Shown: one piece after another, positions 1 through 7,213 of the stretch
How the letters are laid out: each line of letters opens with the position of its first letter
Numbering within the stretch: the first letter of the stretch is position 1
Assembly: GCA_023255235.1 (NCBI GenBank)
Contig: JALRJA010000098.1
Span: forward strand, 1-10,767
Length of the DNA stretch: 10,767 nucleotides
Direction: 5' to 3'
DNA from: Flaviramulus sp.
GTDB taxonomy: Bacteria > Bacteroidota > Bacteroidia > Flavobacteriales > Flavobacteriaceae
Position numbers and translations under genes: made by a program
Notes under the pieces: model-generated
What the model saw: the letters and a program-made list of their open reading frames with translations, nothing else
Database searches by the model: none
What the model was told of the DNA's origin: nothing

Positions 1-645
1 GTATATGATGCTTTTTATAAATTAGATTATCCGCATGACCAAATTACTTCTTATGTGTTTGATGTTGTGCGTGCTGAAGTGCCCAAAATGAAATTAGACG
101 ATGTTTTTGTAAAAAAAGATGATATTGCCTTGGCGGTAAAAGCAGAGCTAAATGATGCCATGCTAGATTATGGGTTTGATATTATTAAAACCTTAGTTAC
201 AGATATAGACCCAGATGCACAGGTTAAATCTGCCATGAACCGCATAAACGCCTCAGAGCGTGAAAAAATTGCTGCTCAATTTGAAGGTGACGCTCAACGT
301 ATTTTAATTGTTGAAAAAGCAAAAGCCGAAGCAGAAAGTAAGCGTTTACAAGGTCAAGGTATTGCAGACCAGCGTAGAGAAATAGCACGGGGTTTAGAAG
401 AATCGGTTGAAGTATTAAATCGCGTTGGTATTAATAGTCAAGAAGCTTCTGCTTTAATCGTGGTAACTCAACACTATGATACCTTACAATCTTTAGGTGA
501 AGAAACCAACAGCAACCTTATTTTATTACCAAACGCACCTCAAGCAGGAAGCAACATGCTAAACGATATGGTAGCCAGTTTTACAGCTAGCAATCAAATT
601 GGTGAAGCCATGAAAAATGCCAAAAATAAGGGTGATAAAAAATAA
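1..645 (+). CDS. SPFH/band-7 domain protein, HIR-like (5' end missing)
   Basis: The reading frame is open from the first base, so the gene begins upstream; 214 residues and a TAA stop are present. The fragment reads VYDAFYKL, then SYVFDVVRAEVPKM, a KxDIAxAVxxEL block and a TLVTDIDPD..VKxAMNxINA block. From memory this order matches the second half of the SPFH domain in plant hypersensitive-induced-reaction (HIR) proteins, a prohibitin/stomatin-type family. An Ala/Glu/Lys-rich stretch (about residues 78-120) should form the long helix or coiled coil these proteins use to oligomerise, followed by a VVTQHYDTLQ segment and a polar tail ending in lysines. SPFH proteins form membrane-associated rings or microdomains, often organising proteases or other membrane proteins. 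The membrane anchor would lie in the missing N-terminus. A GTG at 55 is internal and not the start. mscL follows after 108 bp with no clear terminator between, so co-transcription is possible. The family call is firm; the cellular role is inferred. Confidence 0.88.
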   Translation, partial: VYDAFYKLDYPHDQITSYVFDVVRAEVPKMKLDDVFVKKDDIALAVKAELNDAMLDYGFDIIKTLVTDIDPDAQVKSAMNRINASEREKIAAQFEGDAQRILIVEKAKAEAESKRLQGQGIADQRREIARGLEESVEVLNRVGINSQEASALIVVTQHYDTLQSLGEETNSNLILLPNAPQAGSNMLNDMVASFTASNQIGEAMKNAKNKGDKK

Positions 646-753
646 GGTTAAATTAACCCAGTATTGCTTATAGTAATCACATTTTAAAGCAACTAGTAAA
701 TACTTATTAAATTTTTTAGTTAAATTGCTGTTCTATAATTAAATTTTAAAATT

Positions 754-1155
754 ATGCTTAAAGAATTTAAAGAATTTGCAATGAAAGGCAACTTGGTAGA
801 TATTGCTGTTGCTTTTGTAATGGGTGCCGCTTTTAACAAAGTTGTTAGCTCCTTCACAGGTGGAATTGTTTCCCCTTTAATTGGTCTCATTTTTAATTCA
901 GACTTTAAAAATCAAAAATGGATTGTTTCTGAAGGCTCTCTAAATGACGCTGGCGAAACAGTAGGTGAAATAGCTGTTTTATGGGGTGACTTTTTAACTA
1001 ATGTGATTGATTTCATCATTGTTGCCTTTGTTATGTTTATGATTATTAGAGGCATAACCCGTATGAAAAAGAAAGAAGAAGCCGCTCCCGAAGCACCACA
1101 AGGTCCTTCTCAAGAAGATTTACTTACTGAAATACGCGATTTGTTAAAAAAATAA
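754..1155 (+). CDS. mscL: Large-conductance mechanosensitive channel MscL
   Basis: This 133-residue protein has the size and layout of MscL, the homopentameric inner-membrane channel that opens under membrane tension to release solutes during osmotic downshock. The N-terminal amphipathic helix (LKEFKEFAMKGN) leads into the signature NLVDIAVAFVMGAAFNKVVSS, the pore-lining first transmembrane helix (about residues 14-45). A periplasmic loop follows (about 48-75), then the second helix (about 78-101), a basic RGITRMKKKEE segment, a proline-rich linker, and the short C-terminal helix EDLLTEIRDLLKK that forms the cytoplasmic bundle. The ATG at 754 gives the canonical N-terminus. The gene sits 108 bp after the SPFH gene and is followed by a strong intrinsic terminator, so it ends a transcription unit. 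No obvious TAnnTTTG promoter is visible just upstream. Confidence 0.97.
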   Translation: MLKEFKEFAMKGNLVDIAVAFVMGAAFNKVVSSFTGGIVSPLIGLIFNSDFKNQKWIVSEGSLNDAGETVGEIAVLWGDFLTNVIDFIIVAFVMFMIIRGITRMKKKEEAAPEAPQGPSQEDLLTEIRDLLKK

Positions 1156-1193
1156 TAATTTGTTTATTATTTAACAATGTGTTATTTGTTGTT

Positions 1194-1232
1194 AAAAAGA
1201 CTTCATTTTAGTTAAGATGAAGTCTTTTTTTT
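1194..1232 (+). terminator. Intrinsic terminator after mscL
   Basis: AAAAAGACTTCAT (1194-1206) pairs perfectly with ATGAAGTCTTTTT (1217-1229), 13 bp. The pairing can extend inward by a T-G wobble and two A-T pairs to leave a 4-nt loop. The 3' arm runs into eight T residues (1225-1232). It lies about 40 bp after the mscL stop. Because the 5' arm starts with five A residues it may also work weakly in reverse. Confidence 0.88.
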
Positions 1233-1255
1233 CTTTTTAAAACCTATTTAATCCT

Positions 1256-1263
1256 TAGTTTTG
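1256..1263 (+). promoter_or_regulatory. Putative -7 promoter box for asd
   Basis: TAGTTTTG matches the Bacteroidota sigma-factor -7 consensus TAnnTTTG. It lies 28 bp before the asd ATG and downstream of the mscL terminator, which would put the transcript start near 1270. I find no clear TTG -33 box at the expected 17-23 bp upstream, where the sequence is T-rich, so the call rests on one element plus position. Confidence 0.5.
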
Positions 1264-1291
1264 CAGCAGGTAATTTTTAAAGAACAATAAC

Positions 1292-2281
1292 ATGAAAATA
1301 GCTGTGGTTGGTGCAACAGGAATGGTAGGCGAAGTGATGTTAAAAGTATTAGCAGAACGCAACTTTCCTGTAACCGAATTAATTCCTGTAGCTTCTGAAA
1401 GATCAATAGGAAAAACCATTACATACAAAGGTATAAACTATAAGGTAGTAGGGCTTGAAACAGCTGTTTCTATGCGTCCTGATATTGCCTTATTTTCAGC
1501 AGGTGGAAGTACATCTTTAGAATGGGCACCAAAATTTGCTGAGGTAGGTACAACAGTAGTTGATAACTCATCTGCCTGGAGAATGGATCCAACAAAAAAG
1601 TTGGTTGTTCCTGAAATTAATGCTTCCGAATTAACTAAAAACGACAAAATTATAGCCAACCCAAACTGTTCAACCATACAATTGGTTATGGCCTTAAACC
1701 CGCTTCATAAAAAATACAAAATTAAACGTGTTGTGGTTTCAACCTACCAATCGGTTTCTGGTACAGGCGTTAAAGCTGTAAAACAGTTAGAAAATGAAAT
1801 TGCCGGTTTGCAAGGCGAAATGGCATACCCTTACCCAATTGGGCGAAATGCGTTACCGCATTGTGATGTTTTTGAAGAAAACGGATATACTAAAGAAGAA
1901 ATGAAACTGGCTAGAGAACCTCAAAAAATAATGAATGATCGTAGTTTTTCTGTTTCTGCTACTGCTGTTAGAATTCCAACCTCTGGTGGTCACTCTGAAT
2001 CTGTAAATGTGGAATTTGAAAACGATTTTAATGTCGCTGATATTAGAACCTTATTAAGCCAAACTTCTGGCGTTGTTGTTCAAGATAATACCGACACTAA
2101 TACTTACCCTATGCCCATTTACGCACATGATAAAGACGAGGTATTTGTAGGTAGAATAAGAAGAGATGAAACACAACCAAATACTTTAAATATGTGGATT
2201 GTAGCTGATAACCTTCGCAAAGGTGCCGCAACTAATACTATTCAAATTGCCGAATATTTAGTTGAAAACCAGTTATTATAA
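1292..2281 (+). CDS. asd: Aspartate-semialdehyde dehydrogenase
   Basis: The enzyme catalyses the NADPH-dependent reduction of aspartyl-4-phosphate to aspartate-4-semialdehyde, the branch-point step towards lysine/diaminopimelate, threonine and methionine, in the cytoplasm. The 329-residue length fits the family. The N-terminus carries the nucleotide-binding loop GATGMVG (residues 7-13). DNSSAWRMD (91-99) is the conserved segment before the catalytic region. NPNCST (123-128) holds the catalytic cysteine C126, QSVSGTG (153-159) follows, and RIPTSGGHSE (227-236) contains the substrate-binding Arg227 and the catalytic His234. The C-terminal VADNLRKGAATNTIQIAE motif (304-321) is typical and completes the NADP site. 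The ATG at 1292 starts MKIAVVGATG, as expected for this family, with an A-rich leader but no Shine-Dalgarno sequence. The gene lies between two terminators with its own likely -7 box, so it appears monocistronic. Confidence 0.97.
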   Translation: MKIAVVGATGMVGEVMLKVLAERNFPVTELIPVASERSIGKTITYKGINYKVVGLETAVSMRPDIALFSAGGSTSLEWAPKFAEVGTTVVDNSSAWRMDPTKKLVVPEINASELTKNDKIIANPNCSTIQLVMALNPLHKKYKIKRVVVSTYQSVSGTGVKAVKQLENEIAGLQGEMAYPYPIGRNALPHCDVFEENGYTKEEMKLAREPQKIMNDRSFSVSATAVRIPTSGGHSESVNVEFENDFNVADIRTLLSQTSGVVVQDNTDTNTYPMPIYAHDKDEVFVGRIRRDETQPNTLNMWIVADNLRKGAATNTIQIAEYLVENQLL

Positions 2282-2311
2282 CCACTTTTTTCATATAAGT
2301 ATTTAAAATTT

Positions 2312-2345
2312 AAGCTTCTATACTAATTTATAGGAGCTTTTTTTT
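2312..2345 (+). terminator. Intrinsic terminator after asd
   Basis: AAGCTTCTATA (2312-2322) pairs with TATAGGAGCTT (2329-2339), 11 bp with one T-G wobble around the 6-nt loop CTAATT. The 3' arm ends in an eight-T tract (2338-2345). It sits about 30 bp after the asd stop and about 40 bp before the peptidase start, separating the two genes transcriptionally. Confidence 0.85.
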
Positions 2346-2383
2346 ATGTATTTTTATACACAACTATAAAAACCGCTCCTATT

Positions 2384-4540
2384 ATGAAAAAAATTGTAAT
2401 TAGTTTATTAAGTCTATTTATTTTTGCGTCTTGTAAAAATGAAAACACAACACCCAACCCTATTGCTGTGAACTATCCTGTAACCAAAACTGTAGATACT
2501 GCTAATACTTTTTTTGGTGTAGAAGTAAAAGACCCATATCGTTGGTTAGAAGACGATAGAAGCCCTGAAACCGAAACTTGGGTGAAAACTCAAAATGAAG
2601 CTACCTATTCTTATTTAGATAAAATTCCTTTTAGAGAAGATTTAAAAGAACGCTTATCTAATTTATGGAATTACGAAAAAGTTGGTGCTCCTTTTACAGA
2701 AGGTGATTATACCTATTTCTCTAAAAATGATGGTCTTCAAAATCAAAATGTGTATTATAGAAAAAAAGGAGATGGCGAAGCAGAATTGTTTTTAGATCCT
2801 AATACATTTTCAGAAGATGGTACTATTTCTTTAGGAGGTATGAGTTTTTCTAAAGACGGCAAAACACTTGCCTATTCTATTTCTGAAGGTGGAAGCGACT
2901 GGAGAAAGATTTTAATAATGAATGTTGAAACTAAAGAAATAATAGAAGATACTCTAGTTGATATAAAATTCTCTTCAATGTCGTGGTACAAAAACGACGG
3001 TTTCTATTACTCAAGTTATGATAAACCAAAAGGTAGCGAGCTTTCTGCAAAAACAGATCAGCACAAAGTATATTATCACAAATTAGGCACGTCGCAAAAA
3101 GAAGATGCTCTAATTTTTGGAGGTTTACCACAAGAAAAACACCGATACATTAACGCAAGCGTAACAGAAGACAATAGGTTTTTAGTAATTACGCCACGTA
3201 TTTCTACTTCTGGTAACAAGCTTTATATTAAAGACCTTAGCAAACCAAAAAGTCCTTTAGTAACTATTTTAGACAATACCGATAGCGATACTTACATTAT
3301 TGAAAACCAAGACAGTAAATTGTTTTTGGTTACCAATTTAAATGCTCCAAATAAAAAAGTTGTTTCGGTTGATGCCTCTAAGCCAACTCCTGAAAACTGG
3401 GTAGATGTGATTCCAGAAACAAGCCAAGTTTTATCACCAACAACAGGCGGTGGTTATTTCTTTGCACATTATATGGTAGATGCCATATCAAAAGTAAAAC
3501 AATACCAATATGATGGTACTTTTGTTAGAGATGTAGAGCTTCCCGGTTTAGGAACAGCTAATGGTTTTGGTGGCAAAAAAGAAGAAAAAACTAATTATTT
3601 CTACTTTACAAACTACAATACACCGTCTAGTATATATAAACTTGACGTAGATTCGGGAAAATATGATTTGTACTGGAAACCATCTATTGAGTTTAATAGT
3701 GCCAATTATGAAAGTAATCAGGTGTTCTACACTTCAAAAGATGGTACCAAAATACCTATGATGATTACACATAAAAAAGGCTTAGAGCTCAATGGCAAAA
3801 ATCCAACCATACTTTATGGTTATGGCGGATTTAATATTAGTATTACACCTAGTTTTAGTATTACCAATGCGGTGTGGATGGAGCAAGGTGGCATTTTAGC
3901 AGTTCCTAATATTCGCGGTGGTGGTGAGTATGGAAAGTCATGGCATAAAGCAGGAACTAAAATGCAAAAACAAAATGTATTTGATGATTTTATAGCTGCA
4001 GGAGAATACTTAATTAAAAACAAGTACACATCATCAAACTATTTGGCTTTAAGAGGCGGTTCTAATGGCGGTTTATTAGTTGGTGCTGTTATGACACAAC
4101 GCCCAGATTTAGCCAAAGTAGCGTTACCGGCTGTTGGCGTTTTAGATATGTTGCGTTACCACACATTTACTGCAGGTGCAGGTTGGGCTTACGATTATGG
4201 AACTGCCGATGACAGCGAAGATATGTTTAACTATTTAAAAGGATATTCTCCAGTGCATAACGTAAAAGAAGGCGTTGCATATCCGGCAACCTTAATAACT
4301 ACAGGTGATCATGATGATAGAGTTGTGCCAGCTCATAGTTTTAAATTTGCTGCAGAACTACAAAGCAAACAACAAGGAACAAACCCAACACTAATTAGAA
4401 TTGAAACAGATGCGGGTCATGGTGCTGGAACTCCTGTAAGCAAAACTATTGAGCAATATGCCGATATTTTTGGTTTCACACTTTACAATATGGGCTTTGA
4501 GGTTTTGCCCAGTAAAACAACTTCAAAAGTTAAAGGATAA
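2384..4540 (+). CDS. Prolyl oligopeptidase family serine peptidase (S9A), probable lipoprotein
   Basis: This 718-residue protein is a prolyl oligopeptidase (family S9A), which cleaves short peptides after proline. Residues 1-17 form a lipoprotein-type signal (MKK, hydrophobic core, then FASC) with Cys17 as the likely lipidation site, so the enzyme is probably anchored outside the cytoplasm. The N-terminal helix region includes KDPYRWLED (49-57), a family hallmark. Residues of about 95-430 fit the seven-bladed propeller that limits access to the active site. The C-terminal alpha/beta-hydrolase domain has YGYGGF (478-483), NIRGGGEYG (509-517) and GGSNGG with nucleophile Ser560. The other triad members are Asp644, in HDDRVVP where Arg646 is the substrate-binding arginine, and His679 in DAGHGAG. 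All catalytic elements are intact. The ATG at 2384 is fixed by the signal peptide. The gene stands between two terminators, so it is probably monocistronic. I see no clear TAnnTTTG promoter in the short upstream gap. Confidence 0.96.
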   Translation: MKKIVISLLSLFIFASCKNENTTPNPIAVNYPVTKTVDTANTFFGVEVKDPYRWLEDDRSPETETWVKTQNEATYSYLDKIPFREDLKERLSNLWNYEKVGAPFTEGDYTYFSKNDGLQNQNVYYRKKGDGEAELFLDPNTFSEDGTISLGGMSFSKDGKTLAYSISEGGSDWRKILIMNVETKEIIEDTLVDIKFSSMSWYKNDGFYYSSYDKPKGSELSAKTDQHKVYYHKLGTSQKEDALIFGGLPQEKHRYINASVTEDNRFLVITPRISTSGNKLYIKDLSKPKSPLVTILDNTDSDTYIIENQDSKLFLVTNLNAPNKKVVSVDASKPTPENWVDVIPETSQVLSPTTGGGYFFAHYMVDAISKVKQYQYDGTFVRDVELPGLGTANGFGGKKEEKTNYFYFTNYNTPSSIYKLDVDSGKYDLYWKPSIEFNSANYESNQVFYTSKDGTKIPMMITHKKGLELNGKNPTILYGYGGFNISITPSFSITNAVWMEQGGILAVPNIRGGGEYGKSWHKAGTKMQKQNVFDDFIAAGEYLIKNKYTSSNYLALRGGSNGGLLVGAVMTQRPDLAKVALPAVGVLDMLRYHTFTAGAGWAYDYGTADDSEDMFNYLKGYSPVHNVKEGVAYPATLITTGDHDDRVVPAHSFKFAAELQSKQQGTNPTLIRIETDAGHGAGTPVSKTIEQYADIFGFTLYNMGFEVLPSKTTSKVKG

Positions 4541-4557
4541 ATTATTTAAACTTTTTT

Positions 4558-4642
4558 AAAGAAGTAGTCTAAAGACCAGCTGTTTTAAATGATGCTAAAA
4601 TTTAAAAATGACAGCTGCGTTATTTTAGACTACTTCTTTTTT
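4558..4642 (+). terminator. Long composite hairpin, terminator of the peptidase gene
   Basis: The outer stem is a perfect 16-bp inverted repeat, AAAGAAGTAGTCTAAA (4558-4573) with TTTAGACTACTTCTTT (4624-4639), ending in six T residues (4637-4642). Inside it CAGCTGT (4577-4583) pairs with ACAGCTG (4611-4617), and TTTAAAT (4584-4590) with ATTTAAA (4600-4606), leaving a 9-nt loop. The result is an 85-nt three-segment hairpin with two internal loops. Its position just after the peptidase stop and its T tract fit an intrinsic terminator for rightward transcription. It is longer than the other terminators here and reaches almost to the next promoter. Confidence 0.85.
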
Positions 4643-4646
4643 GTAT

Positions 4647-4654
4647 TACTTTTG
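4647..4654 (+). promoter_or_regulatory. Putative -7 promoter box for the ABC ATPase gene
   Basis: TACTTTTG matches TAnnTTTG and lies 16 bp before the ATG at 4671, implying a very short leader of perhaps 10 nt. It starts 4 bp after the T tract of the preceding hairpin, so any -33 element would fall inside the hairpin's 3' arm. I see no TTG there, so the promoter is supported only by the -7 box and its position. Confidence 0.5.
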
Positions 4655-4670
4655 CGGCTTAATATACACA

Positions 4671-5600
4671 ATGCTCAAGGTAGAAAACCTAACTTTTTCT
4701 TATAACAAAACACCTGTATTAAAAGCAATATCTTTTTGTGCAAAACCCGGTGAAAATCTGGCTATAATAGGTGAAAGTGGTTCTGGAAAAAGCACATTAC
4801 TTCAGTTGCTTTATGGAACCTTTGATTTAAATGAAGGACAAATTTTTTGGAAAGACAATCAGATATTAGGTCCAAAATTTAATTTGGTAATTGGTTATGA
4901 CTTCATGAAGTATGTAGCTCAAGAGTTTGATTTGATGCCTTTTATATCTGTATCAGAAAATATAGGAAAACACGTATCTAACTTTTTTCCTGAGGAAAAG
5001 AAAATGCGTATTGCCGAATTATTAGAAGTAGTTGAACTTAGTGAATTTGCCCATTTAAAGGTAAAAACCTTGTCTGGCGGTCAAAAACAACGCGTTGCTT
5101 TAGCTCAAGCTTTGGCAAAACAACCTGAAATTATTTTACTCGATGAGCCTTTTAGTCATATAGATAACTTTAAAAAACACAGTTTAAGACGTAATATTTT
5201 TAAGTATTTGAAAGACCAAAACATTACTTGCGTTGTAGCTACACACGATAAAGATGATGTTCTTGGTTTTGCTGACAAGATGCTTGTTTTAAGTGATAAT
5301 ACAATTTTTGTGACTGATTGCCCAAAACAATTATATAAAAACCCTAAAACACCTTTAATAGCTTCGTTTTTTGGTGAATTTAATATACTTGATAATACTA
5401 TTGTTTACGCACATGAGTTAAAAGTAGTAGAAAAATCAAATCTTAAAGCAACTGTAACAAAGGCTTATTTTAAAGGAAATTACTATTTAATTGAAGCTGT
5501 TTTAAATAAAAAAACCGTGTTTTTTGAACATGAAACAAGCTTAGATAATAGGCGTGTTGTTTATTTGAAAATGGTTAAAAAATTAAACCAATTCTGCTAA
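4671..5600 (+). CDS. ABC transporter ATP-binding protein with C-terminal TOBE-like tail
   Basis: The product (309 residues) is the ATPase subunit of an ABC transporter, which would power a membrane permease from the cytoplasmic face. All nucleotide-binding motifs are intact: Walker A GESGSGKST (34-42), Q-loop Gln84, signature LSGGQ (134-138), Walker B IILLDEP (154-160) with catalytic Glu159, and the switch His192 in ATHDKDD. The layout resembles importers of the PotA/FbpC/MalK type, and residues of about 235-300 look like a TOBE-type beta domain (inferred from position and beta-rich pattern, not a firm match). No permease or binding-protein gene is next to it, so the substrate is unknown. The ATG at 4671 is chosen because it starts the canonical MLKVENLTFSY strand; a TTG ten codons upstream would place the start before the -7 box. 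Its last 18 bp overlap the convergent oxidoreductase gene. Confidence 0.9.
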   Translation: MLKVENLTFSYNKTPVLKAISFCAKPGENLAIIGESGSGKSTLLQLLYGTFDLNEGQIFWKDNQILGPKFNLVIGYDFMKYVAQEFDLMPFISVSENIGKHVSNFFPEEKKMRIAELLEVVELSEFAHLKVKTLSGGQKQRVALAQALAKQPEIILLDEPFSHIDNFKKHSLRRNIFKYLKDQNITCVVATHDKDDVLGFADKMLVLSDNTIFVTDCPKQLYKNPKTPLIASFFGEFNILDNTIVYAHELKVVEKSNLKATVTKAYFKGNYYLIEAVLNKKTVFFEHETSLDNRRVVYLKMVKKLNQFC

Positions 5601-6695
5601 TTCTCTACCAACTAAACTTCCAATAGCAACTCCCATACCGCCTAATCTAACACCGCAAAACACCTGGTTTGATAGTTGCTTAACAAGTGCTTTTTTTTGG
5701 TTTCCTACGCCCATAATACCACTCCAACGTTGCTCTATTTCAAAATCTGTTTCAGGTAAAATGGTTGTTTTTAAAAGGTGTTCTAATTTGTTTTGAATGC
5801 GTTCTGTTTGTGCAAACTCTGTAGTTTCTTCAGATTTAAAATCAAGATTGCGTCCGCCTCCAAATAAAATTCTATTATCTATATTTCTAAAATAATAGTA
5901 GCCTTTATCTAAATGAAAAATGCCTTTAATGTGAAGGTTTTTAATGGGTTTAGTAATTAAAACTTGTGCCCTTGCGGGTTTTACTCCTTCAATATTGAAC
6001 TGTGAGGCAAAACCGTTTGTAGCAATAAGCATTTTGCCTGTAGTTAACTCAAATTGATTGGTTTTAATTGTAACAGAATCATTGTTTTCTAAAAAGCTTT
6101 CAACTAAAATAGTATTTAAAATCTTAATTCCTTTCGACTGTGCTTTTTGCAGTAAAGCTGCCATCATGCTACCGGTATCAATTTGTCCTTCAAAAGGGTT
6201 AAAAATGTATTGCTTTTTAATATTCTTAAAATGAAACACATTGTCTTTTAAACTAAACACATCTTGCTTAAAAATAGGCTTTAATAGCTTGTTAATGCTT
6301 TGTTGCTTAGAAATACAGGCTTCAAAAAGTAATGAATCTGTATTGGTAAATAATTCGTAACCCCCTAATTGCTTATAATTAATTTTATTATCTCCTAAGG
6401 TTTGTCTTAACACTTGCAGCCCTTGTACACGCTTTTTTATGAGTTCTACAACCTCGCTTTGAGTATGGGTTTCTAAATCATCTATTATTTCACTTAAACT
6501 ACCAAAACAGGCAAACCCAGCGTTTTTAGTGCTTGCTCCTTGAGGCAATATGCCCTTTTCAAGTATTACTATTTTTGCCTTTGGAAACCGGTTTTTTAAA
6601 CTTAATGCACAGCTTAAACCCACAATACCACTGCCTATTATGGTAAAATCAATATTAGAAAGCCATGTTTTTGTTTCCCAGTACGACAGATTCAT
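5583..6695 (-). CDS. FAD-dependent oxidoreductase, DAO family
   Basis: This 370-residue flavoprotein belongs to the D-amino-acid oxidase/glycine oxidase (DAO) superfamily, which oxidises amines or amino and hydroxy acids using FAD. The N-terminal Rossmann fold has the dinucleotide-binding loop GSGIVG (21-26), with Glu46 at the end of the second strand (VILEKG) to bind the FAD ribose. GASTKNAGFACFGS (53-66) is the conserved loop that contacts the isoalloxazine in this family. IATNGFA (224-230), FGGGRN (278-283), WSGIMG (324-329) and the C-terminal GVRLGGMGVAIGS (348-360) complete the FAD-binding and substrate-domain pattern. There is no signal peptide, so it should be cytoplasmic. The substrate cannot be read from sequence. 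The start at 6695 is an ATG 14 codons before the first beta strand. It converges on the ABC gene with an 18-bp overlap, and an apparent terminator separates it from the small gene upstream. Confidence 0.88.
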   Translation of the reverse strand: MNLSYWETKTWLSNIDFTIIGSGIVGLSCALSLKNRFPKAKIVILEKGILPQGASTKNAGFACFGSLSEIIDDLETHTQSEVVELIKKRVQGLQVLRQTLGDNKINYKQLGGYELFTNTDSLLFEACISKQQSINKLLKPIFKQDVFSLKDNVFHFKNIKKQYIFNPFEGQIDTGSMMAALLQKAQSKGIKILNTILVESFLENNDSVTIKTNQFELTTGKMLIATNGFASQFNIEGVKPARAQVLITKPIKNLHIKGIFHLDKGYYYFRNIDNRILFGGGRNLDFKSEETTEFAQTERIQNKLEHLLKTTILPETDFEIEQRWSGIMGVGNQKKALVKQLSNQVFCGVRLGGMGVAIGSLVGRELAELV

Positions 6696-6721
6696 ATTGC
6701 TAATTTGAATGTAATGTAAAT

Positions 6722-6759
6722 AAAAAAACTGTTAGCCTATAATTTAGTTAACAGTTTTT
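6722..6759 (-). terminator. Intrinsic terminator after the small repeat-protein gene
   Basis: AAAAACTGTTA (6724-6734) pairs perfectly with TAACAGTTTTT (6749-6759), 11 bp. In the leftward direction the stem is followed by seven T residues (complement of 6722-6728). It lies about 20 bp after the stop of the gene at 6779-7084. The reverse side also has five T residues, so weak bidirectional action is possible. Confidence 0.8.
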
Positions 6760-6778
6760 AGTTTATAATTAAATCGCC

Positions 6779-7084
6779 TTATTGCTTATTTTTAAGCCAA
6801 GGTTTATAATTTTTATAAGCAGGTCCTTTTAATTTTGATCGCTCTGAACCAAAAACAATAGGAATATATTTACTTTCTAACTGGTTTTGCCAAGGTTTGT
6901 AATTTTTAAATAATGGTCCTTGAAGCTTGGTTTTATTTGTTAATGTATAAACTATAATAGGCTGGCTTTTATGCAACCATGGTTTATAGTTTTTGTAATC
7001 TGGCCCTCTAAAATCGCTTCTTTTTTGAGCAAAAGCACCTACAGAAAGCAAGACAATCAATAAGGTTGATACTGTTGTTCTCAT
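6779..7084 (-). CDS. Small exported basic protein with three GPxYKNYKPW-type repeats
   Basis: I do not recognise a characterised family. The 101-residue product starts with a clear signal peptide (MRTTVST, a hydrophobic LLIVLLSVG core, then AFA|Q), so the mature form of about 82 residues should leave the cytoplasm. It is built from three copies of a motif with consensus (R/K)xxxxGPxYKNYKPW, at residues 22-36, 51-65 and 82-96. The two spacers share a P-I-(I/V)-V-(Y/F) core, so the real unit is about 30 residues. The mature chain has 15 Lys and 3 Arg against 4 Asp/Glu, so it is strongly basic, with one Trp per repeat. I chose the ATG at 7084 because it puts the signal peptide in standard form; an ATG at 7105 would add seven polar residues. 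It has its own downstream terminator and is probably monocistronic. Any function, such as binding an anionic envelope polymer, would be speculation. Confidence 0.78.
   Translation of the reverse strand: MRTTVSTLLIVLLSVGAFAQKRSDFRGPDYKNYKPWLHKSQPIIVYTLTNKTKLQGPLFKNYKPWQNQLESKYIPIVFGSERSKLKGPAYKNYKPWLKNKQ
6797..7021 (-). repeat. Three degenerate coding repeats (GPxYKNYKPW units)
   Basis: Three related 45-bp blocks at 6797-6841, 6890-6934 and 6977-7021, spaced 93 and 87 bp apart, encode the repeated motif of the small exported protein. The protein motif is better conserved than the DNA (for example Y is replaced by F in the middle copy, and codons vary), which points to old duplication kept by selection rather than recent tandem expansion. 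Confidence 0.8.
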
Positions 7085-7157
7085 AATATTATGATTTGGA
7101 TTCACATAAAAATAAAGAAAAAAAACGCCAAACTGTTAAATTTAAAGGGTTTTAACA

Positions 7158-7189
7158 AAATTTTATCTGTTTTGTTTCAGAAAAAATTT
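7158..7189 (-). terminator. Weak A/T-rich hairpin after the acyltransferase gene
   Basis: AAATTTTATCTG (7158-7169) pairs with CAGAAAAAATTT (7178-7189), 12 bp with one A-A mismatch around an 8-nt loop. It lies 25 bp past the acyltransferase stop in the leftward direction. The stem is almost all A-T and is followed only by a short T run, so it is a possible but weak terminator. Confidence 0.35.
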
Positions 7190-7213
7190 AAGCTCTATTT
7201 TATAATCAGGGTT

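Noticed and set aside
55..57. GTG as the start of the SPFH gene
   Set aside because: The same frame is open to base 1 and the upstream residues (VYDAFYKLDYPHDQ) belong to the family's conserved domain, so the gene continues off the left edge.
646..658. GGTTAAATTAACC palindrome right after the SPFH stop
   Set aside because: The arms are separated by one base, so it cannot be a good hairpin terminator, and a single A/T-rich 13-mer is weak evidence for an operator.
1150..1193. Two further A/T-only inverted repeats between the mscL stop and its terminator
   Set aside because: AATAATAA/TTATTATT and TTAACAA/TTGTTAA are expected by chance in such A/T-rich DNA and have no T tract of their own.
1438..1677. 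Leftward open frame inside asd
   Set aside because: It is antisense to a well-conserved enzyme and its translation resembles no protein; the same applies to leftward frames inside the peptidase gene (2931-3131, 3820-4029).
4641..4670. TTG start ten codons upstream for the ABC ATPase
   Set aside because: The extra residues overlap the terminator T tract and the -7 box, and the ATG at 4671 gives the usual ATPase N-terminus.
7085..7105. Upstream ATG for the small repeat protein
   Set aside because: It adds MNPNHNI before a complete signal peptide; the ATG at 7084 gives a standard basic-hydrophobic-AFA layout.
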